In this document: positions 9,731 to 18,798 of the stretch, piece by piece | How the letters are laid out: every line of letters begins with the position of its first letter | Numbering within the stretch: position 1 is the first letter of the stretch | Assembly (NCBI RefSeq): GCF_000003815.2 | Contig: NC_049984.1 | Coordinates: 17,230,029-17,255,582 of the forward strand | Direction of reading: 5' to 3' | Origin: Branchiostoma floridae | Taxonomy: Eukaryota; Chordata; Leptocardii; Amphioxiformes; Branchiostomatidae | Length of the DNA: 25,554 nucleotides | Translations under genes and position numbers: made by a program | Notes under the pieces: model-generated | What the model was told of the DNA's origin: nothing | Database searches by the model: none | What the model saw: the letters and a program-made list of their open reading frames with translations, nothing else

Positions 9731-9822
9731 ATGTACAAAAACAAGGAATTGCACCAAACTTGAAAGCGTGAACATATTCTCGAACATAGAAGAACACATA
9801 GTTCTAACCCAATCTGATCTGT

Positions 9823-10101
9823 NNNNNNNNNNNNNNNNNNNNNNNNNNNNNNNNNNNNNNNNNNNNNNNNNNNNNNNNNNNNNNNNNNNNNNNNNNNNNN
9901 NNNNNNNNNNNNNNNNNNNNNNNNNNNNNNNNNNNNNNNNNNNNNNNNNNNNNNNNNNNNNNNNNNNNNNNNNNNNNNNNNNNNNNNNNNNNNNNNNNNN
10001 NNNNNNNNNNNNNNNNNNNNNNNNNNNNNNNNNNNNNNNNNNNNNNNNNNNNNNNNNNNNNNNNNNNNNNNNNNNNNNNNNNNNNNNNNNNNNNNNNNNN
10101 N
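9823..10101. other. Assembly gap (279 N)
   Basis: A non-round length implies the gap size was estimated from paired reads. Open frames drawn across it are meaningless. Confidence 0.99.
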
Positions 10102-10928
10102 CTTAAGTTTTTTTTACAAGGGAATTGGAGTTTGCTCGTTTTTTGTTCTTGTTATCATTTGTAACGTACTTTTCGTTCCCCCCAAACTGTCCGACTGGGT
10201 CCTTTTATGGACATTTGCCGCCGGCGTTAGTCGAACACAGTCACATTAAAAAAAACACCTACCTCGTTTTCTGCCCAAATTTTTAGAAGTACTGTCCTTG
10301 CCTGTTTACTTCCGGCACAAAACATATTGTGGTGATCCGACGGGCGGCAACACGTCTCTAGACTCTATGAAAAAGTCTAGGAGCTACAGCGGACTCCTAA
10401 GCGGTACAATTCCCAAAATAAAAGTGGAAGAACTCCCAGAGACTGGTAGCCTGGATGCTACCCTGATCTCTATAAATTTCATCGCGCGGAGACTCAGGGG
10501 GTTCCCAGGTCTGTTGTAGAGTTTTCTTCGGGCAGGTCGCCCCCTGGAACCGAGGAGTTGGTCTGTGTTATTCTGTAACTGTTTGAGTTCCGCCTACACA
10601 CAGAAATTTGGCTAGTATATGCAAATTTCTCGGCCATGATTCGGTAAAAACGATGTAAATACAATTAATATTAATGACTATGCAAAATTTTATTTGTCAA
10701 GGCGGAAAACTACAGTGACCGGTTGAATGACACATTACGTGCCTAAGATGTTATTGCAAGATTACTTCGCCTGAACGCAGTCCTCAGCGTGACGACCCCG
10801 GGTCAACTCTGGGGTTCATGCACCGGTCACGCACATGTCCCGTCAATCAAGCACCCCAAGGCAGGTGTAGCCCATGACACACTAGGAAAAGAGGCATACG
10901 CTGCCCTAGCATATCTCTTTCTCATATG
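10102..10928. other. Non-coding stretch with small hairpins
   Basis: Contains a small hairpin at 10445-10462 (GGTAGC, six-base loop, GCTACC) and a short inverted pair GGTTCCCAGG near 10501 versus CCTGGAACC near 10544, which together may mark a small mobile element. The 73-codon open frame at 10298-10519 has no recognised domain. Confidence 0.45.
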
Positions 10929-11722
10929 NNNNNNNNNNNNNNNNNNNNNNNNNNNNNNNNNNNNNNNNNNNNNNNNNNNNNNNNNNNNNNNNNNNNNNNN
11001 NNNNNNNNNNNNNNNNNNNNNNNNNNNNNNNNNNNNNNNNNNNNNNNNNNNNNNNNNNNNNNNNNNNNNNNNNNNNNNNNNNNNNNNNNNNNNNNNNNNN
11101 NNNNNNNNNNNNNNNNNNNNNNNNNNNNNNNNNNNNNNNNNNNNNNNNNNNNNNNNNNNNNNNNNNNNNNNNNNNNNNNNNNNNNNNNNNNNNNNNNNNN
11201 NNNNNNNNNNNNNNNNNNNNNNNNNNNNNNNNNNNNNNNNNNNNNNNNNNNNNNNNNNNNNNNNNNNNNNNNNNNNNNNNNNNNNNNNNNNNNNNNNNNN
11301 NNNNNNNNNNNNNNNNNNNNNNNNNNNNNNNNNNNNNNNNNNNNNNNNNNNNNNNNNNNNNNNNNNNNNNNNNNNNNNNNNNNNNNNNNNNNNNNNNNNN
11401 NNNNNNNNNNNNNNNNNNNNNNNNNNNNNNNNNNNNNNNNNNNNNNNNNNNNNNNNNNNNNNNNNNNNNNNNNNNNNNNNNNNNNNNNNNNNNNNNNNNN
11501 NNNNNNNNNNNNNNNNNNNNNNNNNNNNNNNNNNNNNNNNNNNNNNNNNNNNNNNNNNNNNNNNNNNNNNNNNNNNNNNNNNNNNNNNNNNNNNNNNNNN
11601 NNNNNNNNNNNNNNNNNNNNNNNNNNNNNNNNNNNNNNNNNNNNNNNNNNNNNNNNNNNNNNNNNNNNNNNNNNNNNNNNNNNNNNNNNNNNNNNNNNNN
11701 NNNNNNNNNNNNNNNNNNNNNN
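10929..11722. other. Assembly gap (794 N)
   Basis: Ends exactly where the A-rich 33-bp array is first visible. The array probably extends into the gap and its length is underestimated. Confidence 0.99.
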
Positions 11723-12974
11723 AGCAAATAAGTCGAAACCAAGTAAAAAGATTTTTGAAAATAAGTCAAAAGTTTTTATAGTAAAAAGATTTTAAAAAAT
11801 AAGTCGAAAGTTTTTTTATAGTAAAAAGATTTTTAAAAATAAGTGGAAACCAAGTAAAAATATTTTAAAAAATAAGTCGAAACCAAGTAAAAACATTTTT
11901 AAAAATAAGTCGAAATCAAGTAAAAACATTTTTAAAAATAAGTCGAATTTTTTTATAGTAAAAAGATTTTAGAAAATAAGTCGAAACCAAGTAAAAAGAT
12001 TTTTAAAAATGAGTCGAAACCAAGTAAAAACATTTTTAAAATAAATCGGAACCAAGTAAAAAGATTTCTAAAAATAAGTCGAAAGTTTTTTTTATGGTAA
12101 AAAGATCTTTAAAAATAAGTCAAAAGTTTTTTATAGTAAAAAGATTTTTAAAAATAAGTCGAAACCAAGTAAAAAGATTTTTAAAAATAAGTCGAAAGTT
12201 TTTTTTTGTAAAAAGATTTTTAAAAATAAGTCGAAACCAAGTAAAAAGATTTTTAAAAATATGTCGAAGCCAATTAAAAATATTTTAGAAAATTAGTCGA
12301 AACCAAGTAAAAAGATTTTAAAAAATAAGTCGACAGTTTTTTTTATAGTGAAAAGATTTTAAAAAATAAGTCGAAACCAAGTAAAAAGATTTGTAAAAAT
12401 AAGTCGAAACCAAGTTAAAAGATTTTTTTAAAAATATGTCGAAACCAAGTAAAAAGATTTTTGAAAATAAGTCAAAACCGAGTAAAAAGATTTTAAAAAA
12501 TAAGTCGAAACCAAGTAAAAATATTTTAGAAAATTAGTCGAAACCAAGTAAAAAGATTTTGAAAAATAAGTCGAAAGTTAGTAAAAAGATTTTAGATAAT
12601 GAGTCGAAACCAAGTAAAAAGATTTTTTAAAATAAGTTAAAAGTTTTTATAGTAAAAAGATTTTAAAAAATAAGTCGAAAGTTTTTTTATAGTAAAAAGA
12701 TTTTTAAAAATAAGTCGAAACCAATTAGTAAGTAAAAACATTTTTTTAAAATAAGTCGAAACCAAGTAAAAACATTTTTAAAAATAAGTCGAAACCAAGT
12801 AAAAACATTTTTAAAAATAAGTCGAATTTTTTTATAGTAAAAAGATTTTAGAAAATAAGTCGAAACCAAGTAAAAAGATTTTTTAAAAATAAGTCGAAAG
12901 TGTTTTTATAGTAAAAAGATTTTAAAAAGTTAGTCGAAACCAAGTAAAAAGATTTTTAAAAAATAAGTAGAAAA
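11723..12974. repeat. A-rich minisatellite, 33-bp basic unit
   Basis: The basic unit is GTAAAAAGATTTTTAAAAAT followed by AAGTCGAAACCAA (33 bp). A longer variant replaces ACCAA with a T-run plus ATA. Well over thirty copies are present. The plus strand is nearly free of C outside CGAAACC. Each unit has blocks A5, T5 and A5. The segment 11767-11998 recurs in the same order of variants around 12639-12890, a higher-order duplication. An in-frame 11-residue repeat (KRFLKISRNQV) arises at 12094-12288 because 33 is a multiple of three; most of the array has frameshifts, so I do not call a gene. Confidence 0.96.
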
Positions 12975-13250
12975 CATCCTGCATGAGTAACTTTGATATA
13001 AAACAGCATCCCCTAATCTTGTTCCCCTGTTTTGGATAACACAGATACATGTATATGTATACAAATTTTAAATCAAGCTGACTTCTGCTGACAAGTGGGA
13101 GGAGATGATTTTTTCTCGATCTCGATCACTAACAGTTACTTGCCCTAATCCACACCGTGAGAAAGCCACCAGGTGCAATCCGAAGAACAGTTGATTGACA
13201 TTTGAATGACAGGTCGTGACTTACTCGATATTGCCCGGATTAAGCTTTAG
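12975..13250. other. Unique sequence after the A-rich array
   Basis: No exon or RNA gene was recognised. Confidence 0.5.
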
Positions 13251-13287
13251 GTGCCCCCAGAGAGACCCGGCGCGGGTCTGGGGGCAC
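13251..13287. other. GC-rich stem-loop
   Basis: GTGCCCCCA and TGGGGGCAC form a perfect 9-bp outer stem. After a four-base bulge (GAGA), GACCCG and CGGGTC form a perfect 6-bp inner stem around GCG. Such a stable hairpin stands out in AT-rich DNA. No flanking signal says whether it is transcribed. Confidence 0.8.
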
Positions 13288-13680
13288 GTAGGGGTTACTA
13301 TCTTTTCAACCCTGTAACGTAGGCATTTTTCATCCTACTACAACGAAACTTGGACACAACTTACAGAAGTATATGTACATAACAGCCATCAAGTTATACT
13401 TAAGGAAATAGATCTAGTCAAAGGTTTGAATGAAATTACGGCCATCACCAACAGTTACTTGACCTTTAGAAAAACGTTTTGAAATTGCATGATGCATATA
13501 AATGGAAAGATGTCATTCGAAACAAAGGAAGGTAAGAAGACTTTCGTTGGCTTTTCGTTGTCTTTGGGCTTGCTGGTATACTTAGGACTTTTGAAACAGC
13601 TCATATCACAACATCATAGGAAATGTCAAATAATCAATAAGCTAATACATATATAAGATGTGATCTTAACCGCATGGAAA
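13288..13680. other. Non-coding stretch
   Basis: AT-rich and without recognisable features. Confidence 0.5.
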
Positions 13681-13885
13681 TTGTCCGTTTGTCACATGGA
13701 CTTTCTATATTTGTCAACCTTCACAGATATAGTCTGTTTGTATACAAACTTTGTAACATGGATATTCTACATTTGTGAAACCTCGCTGAACTTGTCTGTT
13801 TCTGACATGGTTTTTCTGACAAAGTGACATTTGTCAACCCTCACTAAAGTTGTCCGTGTTTGTGACGTGGAACTTTCTTTCCTCT
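13681..13885. repeat. Degenerate minisatellite, period about 60 bp, 3.5 copies
   Basis: Units start TTGTCCGTTTGTCACATGG (13681), then TAGTCTGTTTGTA, TTGTCTGTTTCTGACATGG and TTGTCCGTGTTTGTGACGTGG. They share a middle part of the form CATTTGTCAACC(C/T)TCAC. Unit length varies from about 50 to 65 bp. Confidence 0.8.
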
Positions 13886-14151
13886 GCCTCCTTGTTTCAA
13901 TTGTGAAAAAAAGCGACCACAAAATCAACTGACTAAACCCTGATTCAACATTTTCTAAGTTTGTCGAGATATTTACAAAAACGGACTTGTCATGCAATAC
14001 GTGTTTTCCACGTATGTTTTATACATGTTATGTAGTTGTGGCTGATAGATTTAGTATATCATGCGCCAGTCCCCACCACAGCCTAAGGAATGTTTGTAGA
14101 ATATGTCCAAGCTTTCGAGGTTGGTGTAATTTTTTTTTTTTTACATTTTTT

Positions 14152-14256
14152 TGTCAACTTGGCAGAAACGAGGTCAGGGCAGTAGGACGCTGTCAGGAGC
14201 AGGATGATCATGAAGAAGGGACGAAGAGGAGCGGATATATGAGATGAAGCGATAGG
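14152..14256 (+). repeat. Dispersed repeat family, copy 3 (opposite orientation)
   Basis: Matches the reverse complement of copies 1 and 2: GTCAACTTGGCAGA, CGAGGTCAGGGC, GCAGGATGATCATGA, AGAAGGGACGA, AGGAGCGGA and GAGATGAAGCGATAGGT occur in the same order. It is preceded by two T-runs (about 14130-14151). It is about 6.5 kb from copy 1 and inverted relative to it. Confidence 0.8.
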
Positions 14257-14497
14257 TAAATGCTCTTTACCTGTCCTTTTTGGCCGGGTTGTTAAAGGGT
14301 CTTATCATAATGATATTCAAAAAATTATTGCAACTAAGGCTTGCAGTAAAAAAAACAATTTCATCATCACGGACGCTTCTAGTTGAATCAAATGTCAAAG
14401 TTTGCGCTACCAAAGAATTATTTCTGTACGAAGCAGAAACACTGTCACAACGATCGTACAGATAATTTGAAAATGGAATATATCTTGTCGTATGCAG

Positions 14498-14572
14498 TGT
14501 CTGGAAAAAGTGTTTGGGTTGTCTCCAGAGGATTGCGCCCCAGATTTAGGACTTTGTGTGTAACATTAGAAG
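14498..14572 (+). pseudogene. Possible eroded tectonin-repeat exon
   Basis: Between an acceptor-like TATGCAG and a possible donor GAAG|GTACGG is a 75-bp open segment reading SGKSVWVVSRG, then RFRTLCVTLEGTG. Tectonin repeats, known from TECPR proteins and egg lectins, have the pattern VWaVd..G....RTGVT...GT. The W-V-V and RFRT..VT..GTG parts fit, but the expected G after RT is replaced and no sister repeats are visible nearby. It could be one decayed exon or a chance match. Confidence 0.22.
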
Positions 14573-15908
14573 GTACGGGTATATCCTATTTTAAAACAGA
14601 TATAATTCCAATTTGATAACTTCAAAAGACATGTATTATTGTATTTCTTTTCATTCTTATTACCTGTTTGAAAAAGCAGGTCTTGATTCTGGTAGGGATG
14701 TTTGTGATTCCGGACCGTTTGCGATCACGTTTGCTATGGGGATAGATATTGTGAGTCATTGTGCTACAGCGCGCATTAGAAGTTTGCAGCAGTTTTGTGG
14801 TTTGTTTAAAAAAAATATTTACACCCCTTTTTGACAGGAGTAGAGTGGTCCTAGTTTATCTGGTAATTCTAGAGCAAACCAGCTGGGCAATAAATACCCC
14901 TTTCAAGCTGGTCAATTAGGCACCACTGTGTGCAGGGGTGAATCACTATGTACACATTAGGGATATGAAGCCAGTGGCTGCACAGATCCACAACTAGGAG
15001 AAAGAGGAACTGTGACCATCCCTGTCACCTCTGTATGGAATGAATGAACCAATACATCAGTATACACATTGGGAATATGTGCCAGGTGCAGGTGTAACAA
15101 TAGGAAATAAAAATGCAATGGTGAGGTTACAAGAAGGTGTAGTTTTGGATCTCACTGTTTACCATAGGTAGATATATAAGAACAATGATGGAATAATTTT
15201 GCCAAACGTCAAACCCTAACAACCTAACATGATAGTGCAAGAGTCTTTTCTTTGGCAGGTCTTTAGAAGTGTTTTTGAACGTCGATTTTAATTTTTATGT
15301 TAATTCCCTAACATGAGTTACTCACGCGCAAACCTGTTCTCGTATTTGCTGGAACAGCTAATATTACACTCTAGTTTTGTATCTGTTGTGAAGTCAGTCT
15401 ATGCAAGGAGGTTTTATCAACGTCGATAAAAGCCCCTTGCTCTAATAAAATCCCACAGTTTCAAAAGTTCACAGCCTTCCTGAACACACACCTCTAAACA
15501 CACAGCGGCGCGGCTTACCTAGAACAGATTACCATACAGGGCATACTGAATTACTTTAGGGCGTTGGTCTACGGTTTAATAATCAACCCTGGGTAAGCAC
15601 AACAATCCTTTCACACAATACGGGCCAGTAGGTTTAGTCTCCGAGATTGAATACCACCACCAGTACTGTATCTACGTAAAACAATATGTTCTGAGTAAGT
15701 CGTAAAGGGGTTGAGTGATGACACACTTGTAAGACGACCTTTTGCCGACTGCCCCAAGCGGAAAGACGCCCGGTGACGCTTAGGTGGGTCACAGGTAAGC
15801 AGGTAGTCGACCTGGAAGTGTTTCCAGGTGAGCGAGATCTAGAAGTGGCGACAGACACAACACGTTCGACCACCGAAGGAGCCGACAACTGGCACTGCTA
15901 GTTCAAGA
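14573..15908. other. Intergenic stretch and likely 5' region of the MARVEL gene
   Basis: No gene was recognised between 14573 and about 15640. From about 15640 to 15908 the sequence is richer in GC and CpG than before, which fits the promoter and 5' untranslated part of the gene starting at 15909. Two donor-like strings (CACAGGTAAGC near 15790, TCCAGGTGAGC near 15825) could end an upstream non-coding exon. No clear TATA box was assigned. Confidence 0.45.
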
Positions 15909-15983
15909 ATGAAGATCCCCAAGCCTCCGATCGACGCAGCGTTCCTCAAGTCTTCTCTGGGGCTTCTTAAAATCTTCCAGATG
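15909..15983 (+). CDS. MARVEL gene exon 1 (start codon)
   Basis: Twenty-five codons from ATG to the donor ATG|GTGAGT. It encodes the cytosolic N-terminus and the beginning of helix 1 (GLLKIFQM). Confidence 0.88.
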
Positions 15984-18625
15984 GTGAGTTCATAGGCCAC
16001 GGAGTTTTAGTTGTTGTCTTGACTAAGATTGGGCACCATAAGTATAGTGCTGTGAGGTAATATTGGGTCACTTCAGTTCATTGGAGCGTGGGTGTTTTAG
16101 ATTCATAGAGAGTTTGACTTTTACAGTGGTGTTGTTTTTTCACACTATCACACTGAACCCCGTCCACTTGGGTATATCTTAGTTCAGCCAGACCAACAAG
16201 AATAATAGGTATTAAATAATCAGTTTATTTTACTTACGACAAGAGGTGATGCAGTTAGTCTGATAATCGTTAAATGGCGCTTTTATAGTAGCGTGTGTCA
16301 TTGTGGCTACACACGGTGATGATTTCTATAAACCGGTTTCCCGGGGCCCTAAGCCAATAAAAAAAGGCAACTTCAGTTCATTGAATATGTGAGATTATAT
16401 TCTGTCCTCCGTTTGTTGCTTGCAAAAGGGGAGATTTAAATAATTAATCTTTGCGGAAAGATTATAAAACAAACATCATCACGTTACTCGTATCACATGG
16501 CAGGCGTGGACAGTTGCATTATGTCGACTTGTGTCGACTTTGGCATTATGTCGACTTATAGCTCTTGGTGTACATTGTAAGTCGTAAAATTTCCATACCA
16601 CATCATACCACATCGTCTGTAAATAATTCGCGTAGTTCAATACTAGTAGTGCATATCATAAGATGTCTTTTCACGTCAAATCACATCACACCATATCATA
16701 TCATATCATATATCATATCATATCACATCACATCATATCACATCATTTCATATCATATCAATTCAAACCACATCATATCATTTTATATCATATCGCGATA
16801 TAACGCTAGTTCACTTTTATCCGTAGGGTAACTATGATATCCGTTGTGTTTAGAAACATGATATTTAGGGATATCAAATCAACGGACGGTGGTTTCAAAC
16901 TGCAATACTTTGAAAATATTGCCACCGTCCGTCGACGTGATAGTCCTAAATACCATGTTTTCATAAGTAATGGATATAGATTAACAATTGTTGTCAATAG
17001 TTTTTTATCTGTTCATTTTGCATTATGCTTGTTTATGTTTCTTTTGATTTGTAACTTGTCTATATATGTCCGCATTTACGTGTATATGTGTGTTTTACTG
17101 TTTGAATTTCGAACCCTGGAAGACTGGCTCTAAATATGGCTAAAGGGTATCGCAATAAAGGAATAAAGAAATTAAAGAACATACGAATAAAGATAAACAA
17201 TAAACAATATCACATTCCCAACGCCTATTTTTTTCAGGGCTGGAGTCTGATAGCGTTCATCCTGTCTGACGTGCGGAAACATAGCGAGTGGGGCAGTATA
17301 TCTGTCCGACAGGAGTGGGACGCATACGAAGCCATGTCCGCCTTCCTGTTCTTCAGCACGCTGATGCTGTGGGTCATCTTCCTCGCGTCTTGGCACGAAG
17401 TAGGGCCGCTGTCCGGCATCAACTGGTTAGGACTGGTAAGTATCGAGGTGTACCCAGAATTGAGCTGTTCAAAAATTCACTTTTCCACAAAACTACCGTA
17501 GACTAGTCTAGTCGTTGGCACCAAGTACTGTAGGAGCATCCTCAAAGGGGCTAACGTCACATTTCCAAACCGGGGCCCGGTCGGGCTGTTGTGAAAACAA
17601 AAAATAGAAATGTAAATGTAGAAATATACACAAAAATGCCCACGACTATTCTCTTTACGTCTTGTGTAGTTTGGTGTCTTTTATATCATACCTTTCGTTC
17701 CCGAAAGCTGCCCGGTTTGGAAATGTGACGTATGCCTGGCCATACAGGTTTGACACTACAGATCACTACACATTGCAGTTTTACTGTGTTGTTTATGAAA
17801 AATGTCTCTATTTCCACAGGACGTCTTCCATTCAGGGTTGGGCTGTATACTCAGCTTGATAAACTTGATACTAGCGTTCTCCATCGCTACCCAGACACAT
17901 TTAGGAGAGGCGATTCCTATATTCTGTGTGGTAAGTAATCATGTCAAACATACAGTCACACCAAACCAATCAGTGTAGTCTCTCTTTTATTCATAATTAC
18001 CTCCGCCAAGAAGGTTATGTTTTCGGCAACGTTCCATTGTGCGTGTGTCTGTCTGTCACCACGATAACGTTAACTCGACAATGTCTGGATAGACTTTCTT
18101 CATGTTTGGTATGTAGTAGGTAGGTATTAATGACACATCGAAATGATTAGATTTTGGACCAACTTGTCATGGTACTGCAGCGGGGGTAGTCTCATCTCGT
18201 TTTTCACAACGAATTACGGTGGATAGTCCTCTAATAAGCCAACCAACATGATTGTATGCACTGCAACTGCCTTCCAATGACGGCACTGGATCTCAAGATT
18301 CCCAATAGTAACTACGTGACGCCGTTGCTGTCAATATCATGAGGGATATCTTCATGGCAGACATGTCTCTTTGGTTGAAAACTTGACCCTATGTATCTAA
18401 CGTTAACGTTAGAATAAGAGAAAACAGACATATCTTGTGTCTCACAACTTCTTACGTACCTGTTCTGACGTCTGTCCACAGATCCTGGCCGCTCTGTGCT
18501 GCTTCAAGTTCACACTGACGTCACGCCAGAGTTACAGGAAGTGGCACTCCCTCAGACCGACTCCGGTTATACCTTACCAGGACTACCAGTACTCACGGCT
18601 AGACCAGGCAGAAGAAGACTTATAG
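15909..18625 (+). CDS. MARVEL-domain four-helix membrane protein (CMTM/MAL/plasmolipin type), 4 exons
   Basis: Four exons (15909-15983, 17238-17435, 17820-17930, 18482-18625) join, all in phase 0, to a complete 175-residue protein. It starts MKIPKPPIDAAFLKSSLGLL, the classic start of a MARVEL domain (F-L-K-S..G-L-L-K-I-F-Q-M). Hydrophobic segments lie at about residues 17-35, 57-76, 92-114 and 121-143. The C-terminal tail is tyrosine-rich and acidic (PYQDYQYSRLDQAEEDL). Size and topology match CMTM, MAL and plasmolipin proteins, which act in membrane trafficking, lipid-raft sorting and cell junctions with both ends in the cytosol. Which subfamily cannot be settled by eye. The start has A at -3. 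All three introns have GT-AG ends and strong donors. Its 3' end faces the coiled-coil gene. Confidence 0.9.
16516..16557. repeat. Short direct repeat in MARVEL intron 1
   Basis: GCATTATGTCGACTT occurs at 16516-16530 and again at 16543-16557, with a third GTCGACTT between. The rest of intron 1 up to the microsatellite shows nothing recognisable, apart from CTTCAGTTCATTG occurring twice (near 16072 and 16371). Confidence 0.8.
16680..16800. repeat. (ATCAT/ATCAC)n microsatellite in MARVEL intron 1
   Basis: About 120 bp of five-base CATAT/CACAT units with scattered interruptions, ending in the palindrome TATCGCGATA (16791-16800). Confidence 0.92.
16837..16977. mobile_element. Foldback (MITE-like) element in MARVEL intron 1
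   Basis: Core arms 16854-16892 and 16922-16960 (39 bp each) are inverted copies with about six mismatches, around a 29-bp spacer. The innermost part, ACGGACGGTGG versus CCACCGTCCGT, is perfect. Weaker pairing continues outward to ATATCC (16837) and GGATAT (16977). A long imperfect inverted repeat with no coding capacity fits a foldback or MITE-type transposable element. Target-site duplications were not identified. Confidence 0.7.
17238..17435 (+). CDS. MARVEL gene exon 2
   Basis: Sixty-six codons follow the acceptor TTTTTTTCAG and end at CTG|GTAAGT. They complete helix 1 (GWSLIAFILS), then a charged outer loop (DVRKHSEWGS), helix 2 (SAFLFFSTLMLWVIFLAS) and a short turn WHEVGPLSGINW. It is clearly GC-richer than the flanking introns. 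Confidence 0.93.
17820..17930 (+). CDS. MARVEL gene exon 3
   Basis: Thirty-seven codons follow acceptor TCTATTTCCACAG and end at GTG|GTAAGT. They encode helix 3 (GLGCILSLINLILAFSIA), the second outer loop (THLGE) and the first part of helix 4. Confidence 0.92.
17999..18200 (+). mobile_element. Dispersed element of the CCGCCAAG(A/G)AGGTTATG type in MARVEL intron 3
   Basis: Starts ACCTCCGCCAAGAAGGTTAT, followed by GTTTTCGGCAACG, a GTCTGTCTGTCACC run and later TGGATAGACTTTCTTCATG. From memory, repeats with this beginning and the GTCTGTCTGTC tract are widespread in marine invertebrate genomes. No end repeats are seen, and the right boundary is approximate. It carries no open frame. Confidence 0.6.
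18396..18413. other. Perfect 18-bp palindrome TCTAACGTTAACGTTAGA
   Basis: Self-complementary and built from two overlapping TAACGTTA units, in intron 3 about 70 bp before exon 4 of the MARVEL gene. Confidence 0.9.
18482..18625 (+). CDS. MARVEL gene exon 4 (stop codon)
   Basis: Forty-seven codons plus TAG follow acceptor GTCTGTCCACAG. They encode the rest of helix 4 (ILAALCCFKF) and a cytosolic tail with four tyrosines. The YQYSRL stretch could act as a Y-x-x-hydrophobic sorting signal (inference). Confidence 0.92.
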   Translation: MLAALCCFKFTLTSRQSYRKWHSLRPTPVIPYQDYQYSRLDQAEEDL

Positions 18626-18671
18626 CTTTAGAAATTACATGTTAACTAAGATTGGGAGGGTACGGATGAGT

Positions 18672-18798
18672 GGTTGTATGAGTGAGTGAGCGCGTGAGTG
18701 AGTGAGTGAGTGTGTGAGCAAGTGAGTGAATTGGCGAGTGAGTGAATTGTCGAGTTAGTGAGAGTGAGTGAGTGAGTGAGTGAGCGAGCGAGTAAGTG
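18672..18798. repeat. (GAGT)n microsatellite in the MARVEL 3' region
   Basis: About 125 bp of GAGT units with GCGA and GTGA variants, starting about 50 bp after the stop codon, so probably within the 3' untranslated region. Confidence 0.92.

Noticed and set aside
9517-9744. 75-codon minus-strand gene
   Set aside because: Overlaps copy 2 of a dispersed repeat whose other copies are not open in that frame.
10789-11795. Long open frames of 287-330 codons on both strands
   Set aside because: They consist almost entirely of N in the 794-base gap.
12094-12288. Repetitive KRFLKISRNQV open frame
   Set aside because: By-product of a 33-bp repeat; frame is broken in most of the array.
16834-17133. 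99-codon plus-strand open frame
   Set aside because: Lies in MARVEL intron 1 across the foldback element; no domain and no supporting splice signals.
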